Shown here: positions 41,171-52,000 of the stretch, piece by piece
Numbering within the stretch: the first letter of the stretch is position 1
How the letters are laid out: each line of letters begins with the position of its first letter
Source: Ophthalmolycus amberensis
Taxonomy: Eukaryota > Chordata > Actinopteri > Perciformes > Zoarcidae
NCBI GenBank assembly: GCA_024529925.1
Contig: JAFEUB010000814.1
Span: 1,751,501-1,815,500, forward strand
DNA: 64,000 nucleotides
Reading direction: 5' to 3'
Position numbers and translations under genes: made by a program
The notes under the pieces: model-generated
Seen by the model: only the letters and a program-made list of their open reading frames with translations
The model's database searches: none
Told to the model about the DNA's origin: nothing

Positions 41171-41752
41171 AGGGTAACTGTGGGACCCTATTTCCCCATG
41201 TTTTGTGCCTAAGAGACTGATGGGGGCAACAGTTTTTGAAACTGGTCCAGTATTGAGGGACAAAGCTGCAACTGTCAGCCACGAAATGAGCCGTGAGGGC
41301 AAGTGTGCAGCGTCAACTAATAGAGCCACTGACGGGCTCAGTCCAGAAATGTCTGACAACATTCTGGAAAAGACCCCACAGAGAAATATAATGTTTTTCT
41401 ATTACTTTTGCTTGATCCGACCTGTCTGTTATTGTGTCCACTCTTTACAGCATTCTTCTGCTGTGGGTCTCATCGAGTCACAGCACCCACAGGAGCACCA
41501 CCAGTCTCTCGAGCTACGTAGCCTTACAGCAGCCGGTTCACCCTCCTCAACAAGCCGTCAATGGCAACAACAAGTATTTTGAGTGGACGTAAATGTCGGT
41601 GCCACCTTGCCCCGATACAATTGCATTGCAGCCCGTGAGCGGCTGCGTGTCTACAGTGCTCTCACTCAACACGGAACCAATTTCAGAAATTGTTGTCTCG
41701 ATTAGTCAGTTTGGTACAAATGAAAATAGGGTCCAGGTTGAAAAGTTACCCT
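41171..41752. mobile_element. Non-autonomous TTAA-flanked DNA transposon (MITE)
   Basis: TTAA at 41167-41170 and 41753-41756 bracket 582 bp whose ends are the inverted repeat AGGGTAACT / AGTTACCCT-type (left agggtaact, right agttaccct). It has no transposase, and no open frame within resembles one. A diverged relative lies at 30700-31362. Assignment to a piggyBac-like family rests on TTAA alone. Confidence 0.65.
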
Positions 41753-42145
41753 TTAAGAAAGTACAACAGTGACAAATTGGGCCAATAGCATCATATTCAA
41801 CAAAGAGCCTCGGATATAAATGCAACATGTATTGGATGAGTTAACAAACATCTGTCATTACCCCTTACCTCATAGGTCCTAAGGGGTAAAGTTTGAAAGA
41901 GAAAATACATAACAGCATCAGTATCCATTACATCATCGTCAGAAAAGATTGCTGAGTGTAGTCTCGGAGGGATCTGCTTCACCTCCAGGTATTTGTTTAC
42001 TCATCGAAGAAGCAACACTACATGCAACATAGCAGGTTGAAGTTTTGTATACAAGTGTTTGTGTGAGTGGGAGAGTATCCAAGTTCAGGGCCGTGAAAAT
42101 TGTTACATTTAGGCCACGGCATGGCTGGTGTCGGTTACGTAAGAC

Positions 42146-42168
42146 CCCCCCCCCCACCCCCCCCCCTT
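42146..42168. repeat. Poly-C tract
   Basis: A C run interrupted by a single A. Confidence 0.9.
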
Positions 42169-42758
42169 TCCATTGTGTAACTGTGTTTATTTAGTTTTCC
42201 AGCAAATGCTTTGGTAAAGAGATGAATCTCGTAGAAAGACTCAGGAGGATACACAGGCCTCAGAGGTGGAGCGGATGAAGTATTTTTTTGGCACTGCACT
42301 TGGAAAAAAGACATCAACAGTGTTGGGAAACGCTCATGGGACTGCACGGGGAGGTGCATCATAGTTTTTTTTTTTTCTCGTTTTTTTTTCATTCATGTAG
42401 GGAATGCTATGCTAGTGCTTTCACTGTTTAAAATATGTATTTTATGTTCTTTCTTTGTGGAAAGAATCATTTGGATTTTTCTCCTGTGCCATGCCAAGAT
42501 ACCTCCTCGTTGGATACGCTATTGCTTTTGTCGGCATTGTTTTGAAGCTGTTGTGTGTTTTATACGAACTCCTTCTGCAGCCTATGACTACCTACAACCT
42601 CCCACAGCACTTTAATTGTACGATGATAGACACTGTAGGACAGTGAATGTGACGGGAGGTTCAGTGTTGGAGAATTTTTATTTTTGCTATTAAAAATCCA
42701 TGCATGGTACTATAACTTCACAAAGCCACTGTGGGTCCATCTATTCATACAAAAGTAT

Positions 42759-42792
42759 CCCAAATCTGCAAGTCTCCCAAATCTGCAAGTCT
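42759..42792. repeat. 17-bp tandem duplication
   Basis: Two exact head-to-tail copies of cccaaatctgcaagtct just outside the hAT element. Confidence 0.9.
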
Positions 42793-42811
42793 CCATCAGT
42801 ACCCCTTAACT

Positions 42812-43503
42812 CAGGGGTCTCAAACTCCCGGCCCGCGGGCCGCCACGTCATTTTATGTGGCCCGCGAACCCGGCAGCAAAAAAAAAAAAAGTTTAAAATC
42901 TTTATTTTTTTTGATTTTTTAAAAGTTGGACTTGATAATAAAAATATCCCCATAGTCGAAATGATGAGATAGAAAGTCGAAGTTATGAGATAGAAAGTCA
43001 TAACTATGATAGAAAGTCAAAATTATGAAATAGAAAGTCAAAATTATAAGATACTTAAACAGTCATAAAAGCAGCTCTTTGGCTGGTTACTGTATATTTG
43101 ACATGTAAATGTATTGTGAGTACATTGAAGACTACTTTAAACGTGGCTTTAAAACACATGAAATACTTCATGTGTTTTGCAAACGCACCCTTGAAAGGAT
43201 TTTAAGCTTTGAACAAAGTTATTGTAATTTGTGTTTGATATTTGTCTTTGATATTTTCTTTAATAGTTTGATCTTTGATAGAGGAATGTGGGTTTCTTAA
43301 CCCTCAATTAAAAGGATTTAAGTTATAACAGAAATGTGCTTAAATATATTTGTATGTACAATATTTTAACACTTGAATAAACAATAATCAAATGCAGAGA
43401 CTTATTTAACAATATGTTACGAGTAGTTACATTTACAACCGGCCCTTTGTGGGCGACCATGATGCTGATGTGGCCCGGAGTGAAAATGAGTTTGAGACCC
43501 CTG
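42812..43503. mobile_element. Non-autonomous hAT element with perfect ends
   Basis: 692 bp. Terminal inverted repeats are perfect over 16 bp (CAGGGGTCTCAAACTC at 42812-42827 and its complement at 43488-43503). It is flanked by an exact 8-bp target duplication, ccttaact (42804-42811 and 43504-43511). The CAGGGGTC.CAA terminus and 8-bp duplication are hallmarks of hAT (Charlie-type) transposons. A short tandem array (unit about 20 bp, gatagaaagtc core, about 42967-43045) lies inside. There is no transposase coding, so it was moved in trans. Confidence 0.93.
42967..43045. repeat. Tandem array inside the hAT element
   Basis: Four imperfect units of about 20 bp sharing atagaaagtc with an AT-rich spacer. 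Confidence 0.8.
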
Positions 43504-43511
43504 CCTTAACT

Positions 43512-44602
43512 GGATAAAAATGATTTACATTGCCATGCATCGAATCCGGTTGCCTTCAGCATGTTTTATCTCAAATTGCTTGGCAACAAAATGTTGTTAC
43601 AGGAAGTAAAAACAGAAACACTGCAGGGTTAAAAAAATGTTCCTTTTTTTTTTTTTTTTTAATACACGGCTGTGGCCCACGTCCACCCTTGGCAGCCCAG
43701 AGAGGTCGGCGTTAGGAGAGAGGGGGAAATCAGATCTGACAGAATGACAAGCCTCTCCGCTTATTAGCGCTTACCATAAACTCATCTAATTGCTCTGGGG
43801 CTCCAAACCCACAATACAAAGTCATCCGCTGGGGCCCAGAGCAGTGGGAGGCCCCAGCTGACTTCCGGAAAATTGGAAAGAGTAAAAAAAAAAGACACAG
43901 ACACAGTGAGCTTGTAAGTTTAACTTTGACAATATTCAACCTTTTCTTCTTACATTTACTGATAGACACTGATACACCCACATTTGCTCTTGACTTACGC
44001 TGTGCATTGGCTTACTCTGTGACTTCCCCGTAGCAGATGTTTGATAGCTCAGAGGAAAGGAACATGTGTCTGTGAGTGCACGTGTGTTTATGTACGTGTG
44101 CCATTGACCTTTTGTCATAAGATCAGGTTAATAATAAAAACATTGCAGGGGGTAAATCACTCTTGGTCAGTCTCCCACTCGCTCTGCCTGGCTTCAATAG
44201 AAAAGTCTTGGCAGGTGATTGCACGTCAGGGGCTGGAGGGTCAGCAGGCAGACTGATGAACCGAGTAGAGGATGTTCCTATCAGTTGGTTAGCAGACAGG
44301 ATCAACACACTATCGCTTCAGAAGGCCTCATTACCAGTAACCGCTTTACAGGTCACACTGTTATATCAGCAACTGCCCTGTATTCGCTCCAACTAGAGTG
44401 TCGTCCTTATATTTGTAGTTATTTATAGTAGATCTAAGCCTGTAATTTATGATTGTTTTTAAGATTATTTAATTTAATCAGGAATTGTTTAGTTTATAGA
44501 ATGTCAGAAAATGGTTAAAACATGTATCTCACAATATCCCAGAGCCAAGGTGACTGTTTGTCCAACAAACAGTCCACAACCCAACGATATTGAACTTGCA
44601 GT
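43512..44602. other. ddah1 intron segment, no recognised feature
   Basis: Holds a T18 homopolymer near 43643-43661; no exon or complete mobile element recognised. Confidence 0.5.
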
Positions 44603-44726
44603 AAGGCAAGGCAAGTTTATTTGTATAGCACATTTCAACAACAAGGTAATTCAAAGTGCTTCACATGAAACCATTAAAAGCATAAAGGCAAAAGTAAAGG
44701 AGATTTAAAACATACATTGAAACAAT

Positions 44727-45079
44727 AATCGATGTCTCCCTGAGACATTACGCTGCACGCAATCAACCATACACTGCCGCAATTCTGCAATTACTCGCAC
44801 ACAAACCACGTCTGGAAAAGATCTCTGCCGATCTGCGTTTTATAGTGTACGCCTTGCACGAACTCGGTCCCGGAGGAAATGGCGATATTTTGTGCACTTT
44901 CTAAATTTGAATCGATGTCTCCCTGAGACATTGCGCTGCACGCAATCAACCATACACTGCCGCAATTCTGCAATTACTCGCACACAAACCACGTCTGGAA
45001 AAGATCTCTGCCGATCTGCGTTTTATAGTGTACGCCTTGCACGAACTCGGTCCCGGAGGAAATGGCGATATATTGTGCA
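44727..45079. repeat. 183-bp tandem duplication in the LINE 3' region
   Basis: Two head-to-tail copies, starting at 44727 and 44910 (both aatcgatgtctccctgagac). About 170 bp align with only two differences seen (ttacg/ttgcg and atatttt/atatatt). Each copy includes a small inverted repeat, atgtctc-cct-gagacat. The LINE 3' sequence accattaaaagcat...ggagattt occurs on both sides (44672 and 45091). The origin of the unit was not recognised. Confidence 0.9.
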
Positions 45080-45227
45080 GTACTTTTAAAACCATTAAAA
45101 GCATCAAAACATAAGGCAAAAGAAAAGGAGATTTAACAGCAATTAAGAACAGTGTAAGAAATAAAATACAGTAGTAAAATGCAGAAATGCAGGAAATTGA
45201 TTAATATATTAATATATTGAATGTGGT

Positions 45228-48182
45228 TCAATTAAAGGCAGCAGCAAACAGAAAAGTCTTCAATCTTGATTTAAATGAGCTGAGGGTCTCAGCAGACCTG
45301 CAGCTTTCTGGGACTTTGTTCCAGATATGTGGAGCAGAAAAACTGAACGCTGCTTCTCCATGTTTAGTTCTGACTCTGGGAACAGAAAGTAGACCGGTCC
45401 CAGACGACCTAAGGGGTCGGGATGGTTCATAAGGTAGCAGCAGATCAGAGATGTATTTTGGCCCTAAACCATTCAGTGCTTTGTAAACCAACAGTAGGAT
45501 TTTAAAGTCAATTCTTTGTTGGACAGGAAGCCAGTGCAAAGACATCAGAACTGGGGTGATATGATCCACCCTCCTGGTCTTAGTGAGGACTCGAGCTGCA
45601 GCGTGCTGAATCAGCTGCAGCTTTCTGACAGACTTTTTACAGAGACCTGTAAACACACCGTTACAGTAGTCCAGTCTGCTGAAGATAAATGCATGGACAA
45701 GTTTTTCCAAATCCTGTTGAGACATAAGTCCTCTAATCCTTGATATATTCTTCAGGTGATAGTAGGCTGATTTTGTAATTGTCTTGATATGGCTGTTCAG
45801 GTTGAGGTCTGAATCCATAACTACACCTAGATTTCTGGCTTGGTTTGTGGGTTTTAACATCAGTGATTGAAGCTGAGCGGTGATTTTCAATTGTTCGTCA
45901 TTGGTACCAAAAACAATTACTTCTGTTTTATCTTTGTTTAATTGAAGAAAATTCTGGCACATCCAGTTGTTGGTTTGTTCAATACAGTTACCCAGCCCTT
46001 GCATGGGATTATAGTCCCCTGGTGACATAGTTATGTAGATTTGTGTGTCGTCTGCATAATTATGATAACACACTTTGTTGCTTTCCATAATCTGAGCTAG
46101 TGGAAGCATGTAGATGTTGAACAGAAGAGGCCCCAGTATTGAACCTTGGGGAACACCACATGTCATTTTAGTCAGCTCTGATGTGTAATCAGCTACAGAC
46201 ACAAAGTATTCTCGGTCCTTCAAGTAGGATTCAAACCAGTTAAGTGCTGTGCCAGAGAGTCCCACCCAGATGTTTAGTCTTTCTAGGAGTATGGCATGGT
46301 CGACCGTGTCGAATGCAGCACTGAGATCCAGTAACACTAAGACTGAACTTCTGCCATTGTCTATGTTTAAGTGGATGTCGTTGAAAACCTTAACAAGAGC
46401 AGTTTCAGTACTGTGGTGCTGTCGAAAGCCTGACTGGAAAACATCAAAGCAGTTATTCACGGCCAAGAAGTTAGTCAGCTGTTGGAAAACCGCTTTTTCA
46501 ATTATTTTACTTAAAAATGGGAGGTTTGATATTGGCCTGTAATTTTTCATCGTTGCGGAGTCTAAACTAGCCTTCTTTAGGAGCGGTTTAATAACTGCAG
46601 TTTTTAGGGCTTGTGGGAAGACACCTGAGAGAAGGGATGTGTTTACAATTTGTAAGAGATCAGTGGTCATGCAGTTTGAAATATTTTTGAAAAAGTGTGT
46701 TGGTAGAATATCCAAGCAGCAGGAGGATGACTTCAGATGTAGTATAATGTCTTCTAGGCTTCTACGGTCGATTGAATGAAATTGTGTCATGATATTTGAA
46801 TGGATGTTATTCAGAGATCGGGACAACACATATCCTGTGGTTGGTGTGGAGGCACTGACTGCTTGTCTAATTTTCTGAATTTTGTCAGTAAAAAAGGAGG
46901 CAAATTGATTGCATGCCCAGGTGGATTGGAGCTCAGCAGCTACCGACACTGGAGGGTTTGTTAGCCTATCGACGGTAGCAAATAAGGCGCGTGTATTGTT
47001 CTTGTTTTTGGTTATGATGTCAGAGAAGAATGACTGCCTTGCATTTCTAAGTTCCAAATTATAATTGCGAAGTCTCTCTTTATAGATGTCACAGTGAACC
47101 TGGAGATTAGTTTTTCGCCACCTGCGCTCAGCTTTCCGACACTCTCGTTTCTCTATTTTGACCAGCATAGCATTTCTCCAAGGAGATATTTGCTTACCCG
47201 AGACAACCTTCACTTTAGTGGGTGCAATGGCATCAATAATATTTTTAACTTTAAAATTGAAGCCATCTACAAGCTCATTGACTGAGAGGCAAGAGAGGGC
47301 TGGTGTGGAGGAGAACTTCTGAATAAATAGTTCACTGGTGTTTTCAGAGATGTAACGCTTTGTCACAACCTTGGTTTGGACATTTGTGTGCAAGGAGATT
47401 GCACTCTCAAAGAAAACACAGAAATGATCAGAGAGTGCAACATCAGTCACAGCAACCTTGGAAATGTTTACACCTTTGGTGATGATTAGGTCCAGAGTGA
47501 GCCCCCTGTTGTGGGTGGGTCCTGTCACATGCTGAGTCAGATCATAGTTATCAAGGACACCACATAGTTCTATAGACTCTCTGTCCTGGGGATTATCAAC
47601 ATGGATATTAAAATCACCAACAATAACAACACAGTCAAAATCAATACAGATTACAGACAGCAGTTCAGTAAACTCATCAAAGAAGGTTGCACAGTATTTA
47701 GGCGGTCTGTAAATGTTTAGGAATAAAGCTTGAGTGGAATTTAGAGCCACATATTCAAAAGAACTAAAATGACCAAAGGACATCTGCTTGCATTGAAGAG
47801 AATCATTAAATAAAATAGCAACTCCACCTCCTTTCTTATGCGCTCTTGTTTCACTCATGAAACTGAAGTTGTGAGGTGTTGATTCAATAAGAACAGCTGC
47901 ACTGTTATCTTGATTTAACCAAGTTTCAGTTAAAAACAAAATGTTCAGTTTGTGCCGAACAATAAAATCATTGATTAAAAATGTTTTTCCTGACAGAGAC
48001 CTGACATTTAATAAAGCTAAGGTTAATGTGGTTAAAACTTTCTTTGCCCAATTTATTTGGACAGGCTGACGAGGAATGTATGCTAAGTTTGATAAGTTTG
48101 CATGTTTACTATTGTTTCTTCGCAGCCTCACCTTTCTTTTTCTATAAACTTGCAGGACAGGAATTGAAACGGCTAGCTGCAT
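45228..48182 (-). CDS. LINE ORF2: endonuclease and reverse transcriptase
   Basis: An uninterrupted 984-residue polyprotein. The N-terminal apurinic-type endonuclease spans about 53-260: LLNVRS (59), TETWL (86), IYRPP, GDFNIH (189-194), THNRG and SDH (251-253), all expected catalytic or metal-binding motifs. The reverse transcriptase spans about 530-790: NYRPISNLPFLSKIIEK, LLDLSAAFDTVDH, CGVPQGSILGP and the active-site YADD at about 709-712. The C terminus ends in the CR1/L2-type RLKTFLFAAAFN. All key residues seem intact, so activity in trans is conceivable. The initiator Met is the first in frame, 69 nt after the ORF1 stop. Confidence 0.95.
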   Translation of the reverse strand: MQLAVSIPVLQVYRKRKVRLRRNNSKHANLSNLAYIPRQPVQINWAKKVLTTLTLALLNVRSLSGKTFLINDFIVRHKLNILFLTETWLNQDNSAAVLIESTPHNFSFMSETRAHKKGGGVAILFNDSLQCKQMSFGHFSSFEYVALNSTQALFLNIYRPPKYCATFFDEFTELLSVICIDFDCVVIVGDFNIHVDNPQDRESIELCGVLDNYDLTQHVTGPTHNRGLTLDLIITKGVNISKVAVTDVALSDHFCVFFESAISLHTNVQTKVVTKRYISENTSELFIQKFSSTPALSCLSVNELVDGFNFKVKNIIDAIAPTKVKVVSGKQISPWRNAMLVKIEKRECRKAERRWRKTNLQVHCDIYKERLRNYNLELRNARQSFFSDIITKNKNNTRALFATVDRLTNPPVSVAAELQSTWACNQFASFFTDKIQKIRQAVSASTPTTGYVLSRSLNNIHSNIMTQFHSIDRRSLEDIILHLKSSSCCLDILPTHFFKNISNCMTTDLLQIVNTSLLSGVFPQALKTAVIKPLLKKASLDSATMKNYRPISNLPFLSKIIEKAVFQQLTNFLAVNNCFDVFQSGFRQHHSTETALVKVFNDIHLNIDNGRSSVLVLLDLSAAFDTVDHAILLERLNIWVGLSGTALNWFESYLKDREYFVSVADYTSELTKMTCGVPQGSILGPLLFNIYMLPLAQIMESNKVCYHNYADDTQIYITMSPGDYNPMQGLGNCIEQTNNWMCQNFLQLNKDKTEVIVFGTNDEQLKITAQLQSLMLKPTNQARNLGVVMDSDLNLNSHIKTITKSAYYHLKNISRIRGLMSQQDLEKLVHAFIFSRLDYCNGVFTGLCKKSVRKLQLIQHAAARVLTKTRRVDHITPVLMSLHWLPVQQRIDFKILLLVYKALNGLGPKYISDLLLPYEPSRPLRSSGTGLLSVPRVRTKHGEAAFSFSAPHIWNKVPESCRSAETLSSFKSRLKTFLFAAAFN

Positions 48183-48251
48183 ACAGGGCCCCGACTTTTC
48201 CTGGAGAGAGTCATTGGTGTCATTAGCCTTGTAGCCTGGACCCAGAAGATA

Positions 48252-49040
48252 TCAATTATTTCCGTTATCATGTAGGGGAGACAGAGGATGGTTGTGGAAC
48301 CGTCGAGGAGTGTGTTTGGTTCCAGCAATGACCAGCTCTTTCATGCGGTCAGTGAACTCCAGGTGGGGGGAGGATGGGGAGAGTGTGAGAGAGGAAAGGG
48401 ACCTGGATGGAATTTGGGGGGTGGAAGTAGGTGCTGGGGAGGGAGGTAAAGACTCCTCGTCTAGGAAGGGTGGGGAAAGTGGGAGATCGGAGGCGGTCCC
48501 TGATGATGAGGTTGGAGACTCCTCCTTTTGGCTGTCGTTAGGCGGGGGCATCCTTCCCGTAAGGTCTCCATGGCGATGCTGTGTGGTTATCTCTTGTTTA
48601 GACTCCTCTTGTGTCTTGTCCTTGGCAGTAGGGACAGACGGGTGACGCAGGGAGAAAAATAGGCTTGAGGTAAACAGTTTTACCCCTGACTTATTCAAGC
48701 AAACTCCATGCGCTGTAAAAAGATGTCTACGCTCCCAGAAAAGGTAGAAATTGTTGATAAAATGTACTGAATGGTCAGTACATGCAGTTGACAGCCATTC
48801 GTTCAGTGCAAACAGCCTGCTGAATCCTTCATCTCCTCCTCTGACTGGTGGAAGAGGGCCACTGATGAACACCTCAGCCTTGACAGAGCTGACTGTGTTT
48901 AACAGATCAATAAAGTCTCGCTTCAGAACTTCAGACTGTTGTTTCACAATATCACAGCTTCCTGTATGCACGATGATGTTTTTCGCTGTGGGATAGTCAG
49001 CCACGATGTCCAGGATTTTGTCTCTCATGTCAGAGACCAT
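48252..49040 (-). CDS. LINE ORF1, C-terminal SGNH/esterase-like part
   Basis: 262 residues from an internal Met; the true N terminus is lost by 5' truncation (frame continues to about 49085 as CSKNTKILCFPKD). KNIIVHTGSCDIVKQQSEVLK, then VFISGPLPPVRGG, match the SGNH hydrolase-like (esterase) domain found in ORF1 of CR1/L2 elements. The block that normally carries the Asp-x-x-His pair (DG.H.N) reads HGVCLN here, so the catalytic Asp and His are replaced. The rest is a Pro/Ser-rich low-complexity tail ending at the stop. Confidence 0.8.
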   Translation of the reverse strand: MVSDMRDKILDIVADYPTAKNIIVHTGSCDIVKQQSEVLKRDFIDLLNTVSSVKAEVFISGPLPPVRGGDEGFSRLFALNEWLSTACTDHSVHFINNFYLFWERRHLFTAHGVCLNKSGVKLFTSSLFFSLRHPSVPTAKDKTQEESKQEITTQHRHGDLTGRMPPPNDSQKEESPTSSSGTASDLPLSPPFLDEESLPPSPAPTSTPQIPSRSLSSLTLSPSSPHLEFTDRMKELVIAGTKHTPRRFHNHPLSPLHDNGNN

Positions 49041-49085
49041 ATCTTTCGGAAAGCAGAGTATTTTGGTGTTCTTGCTGCATAGTTT

Positions 49086-52000
49086 TCAGTAGTCAAGTTT
49101 CCATCCAAATGCAGCACAACTTTTTACTGACTTAACAGAAAATCTGCAATAGGAAATGGTAATGATTGCGTGTTTCCATTCACATTCATACAAATATTAG
49201 GAGTTTGGGACATCATGGTGCTAGTTCACAAGTTCTCATACCCAAATGTGGACTTCTTTAAAATACTTGTTTGTTCTACCAACAGTCTAAAATCCAGTGG
49301 TGTACAATTTACAGTGACATAAAAGAGAAAAGCTGATTATTGGGCATTAATGCTTTTTGTAATTCATGCTTCATTAATTATCTAAATTGACGACTTGAAT
49401 AATCTTGATAATTAACATAGATCATTTTATGGTTTCATTTTTTGTCTCAGTAACATTTGGTGGTTGTAAGAGACGCAATTATGCTCGGTCACTGTCTGAG
49501 GTAAAAAGCCTCTCATGAGTCTGGGATTTGTTAATGACTTGAAAGGTGGTTATGACTCGGATAGCCTGCAGCCAAATAAGCCCTGAAAAGGTCTAAATCA
49601 CACCTGTTGTGTTCTTTTGAACCCGGGGGACACCTTACCAAAGGGTTCACAATTCTCAGCAGAGGCCTGACAACGCTGAATGATGGCCAAGTAGCTCCAG
49701 TAATGTTTGGGAGACAGTACAATGTCTCACAAATGCCAGGATCATTACAACCGAGCTATTAGGGAAGAATCTGCCATCCTTTCCTCCGTCATAACGGGTC
49801 CATTTCCCTTTTAGCACACACTGCTGGAAAGGTTGAAGCACATGGGAACCGTTGGCTCAAATAAATTTGAAATTACACTGTTTCTTTGTGGAAATAGTCT
49901 GAATCCTCAAGCTAATTTAGCTTGACAGATCCAAGATAATTACATAACATTGGTGAAATGCATGGCAATAATTGCCTATAAAGCAAAATGTCAGGCTCTG
50001 TTAAGAGAAGGCATTTTAAAGCTGGTGGCATCGGTTTGCAGTCGGCCCTGAGTATGAAAGTTTAGTTCTGCTACAAAATCAATTTATCTAAGATGGAACA
50101 TTAAGAGATCTGCTCACAAATGCTTGTCTCAAGCTATCTGTCACGTTATGCAGTGAAACGTGTCTCCCGGGAGAAAGACATGTGATGGAGAAGAGTGTGC
50201 AGGTCATGTTTTGGGTCTTGTTTGCCAAAGATAATGTGGACAAACCACAGTCCGGGTTCACTCAGTAGTAGCAGCTGCACAAATAGAACAAAAACTCAAT
50301 AGCGCAGGGCTACATCTATTTCAAATCTAATTCTTTCTGCTTGTCTTAGCTGAGGAGTCTGCAGAGAAATTGTACTCCATCTCAGCCACAAGTCGAATAT
50401 GACATGATAAACACATTTTAGATTCATTGTAACATATTCTTAACAAAGATATCATCATCTCTCATGTCCACCGCAAATATACGTTCAAAAATTTACTGAG
50501 AAATCATAGAAAGAAATCTCCTAATAAATGCAGAACTTGCATGAGAATCATCAGGTTTAACATGTTCTTCAGTATCAAAGTGATCCAGTGGTAGTTGTCG
50601 GTGCACCCATAGACTCATAGCAATCTCCATGCAGTCCATGATCCCTCTTCTTCACGTGTCTTAGTCCTCCGATCCCAACTGCCAGCCCACCCAAATACAC
50701 AAAGACAAACACAGAGAAGTCGACAGATAAATAGACATATGCATCCACAGCCAAACATAGTCATACACGCAGTTAGATGATAAGAAAACGGACCACAGCA
50801 CGCACCCTCAAGAGCTTGTCCCATACACTCAAAATACATGACTGTACACACAGACATCCCTTCCAGATGCACACAGGTCGGCGTGTCCCAGCAGTGACCA
50901 GAACACATTGTCTGTTTCCTGTTGGCTGAGAGCCGCGCTCGTTGTCCAGCCATAACAGACCGCACAGTTCCCCCCTCGTCACCGCCCTGGGATGCTATTG
51001 ATTGACCTTTTTCAACCAGGCATGTCGGGTCAGCTTCAGTTGCTGCTGCGCATGTCCGGTCAGCTTTGTGTGGGTGTATGTGTGTGTGTTTTACATGCGT
51101 CTACATTGTTAACTTGAATAGTAATTTATCTGGTTACTGGTTTATCTATATGTTCCTCTCAGAGATTTCTATAGATCTGCCCGACGGCGTCAGGAGCGCT
51201 GCTTAATGTATCTGCCTCATTAACTCTGGGTATGTAACAGCAGCAGCTTCAGTGTTAGGCTCTGATATAGTGTCGATGCTTATGTAGTGGTCAGAGAAGC
51301 ATGGCATGAAATGGAGTAATTTGTGTAGACAATATACAACACAACCAAATTAATAGATCAAGGCAAATACTGAGACATGAATCACTGACTCCCTATATTC
51401 TATCTAACAAATCAATATGTTGACCTATGACACCATTAGCGTAATCCATGTTACTAACAATACGCATACCCAACTGTTATACATTACGATGGGCTGGCAC
51501 TGCTTTAATTCAGCTGCACATTAGTTGCCGCCTCCAGTGAGGCTGAACTTTTGGAACGCTAGAAGGTTTGGACTGCTGTCTCAGTTTGAGCAGATCCACC
51601 GTCCACCTGCTGTCGAAAGAAACTGAACTTTGTTGCAGAACAGGCTAATATTCACAGACAAATTGACTGCATCTTCAGCCAATTACGGATCCATATTTTC
51701 CTTTTCTTCTTACTTTCAGTTCATAGTTGAACTATACAAAGTAAAGCAGCGTACACGTTGGTTGTCCAAAGACAAGGACGTGGATGTTCCCTTTATACTT
51801 ACAGATTTTGAGTTTAACTTTTATTTATCATTGTTCTTTTGTATTTTGAGCCAGCCTCCCAACAGTTGTTGGATCAGCCAATGGGCATGCACTGTGACCT
51901 ACTGTTACCCATAACACCCTTCTTCACGTGTATATTCAGTAATACATTTGTGCCTATTTTTCGGAGCCATACTTGAGATTTCCCCTCTTATGTTTTCAGA

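Larger units (their letters stand above)
44603..49085 (-). mobile_element. CR1/L2-type LINE, near full length
   Basis: A minus-strand non-LTR retrotransposon inside ddah1 intron 1. It has a 5'-truncated ORF1 (49040-48252 and some codons before), a complete ORF2 (48182-45228), and a 3' region that ends at aaggcaaggcaagtttatttgtatagcac, a terminus very common in teleost genomes. The two ORFs are separated by 69 bp. The 5' end stops abruptly near 49085 and no clear target duplication was found. The 3' region contains a 183-bp tandem duplication. The open ORF2 suggests a young insertion. Confidence 0.9.
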
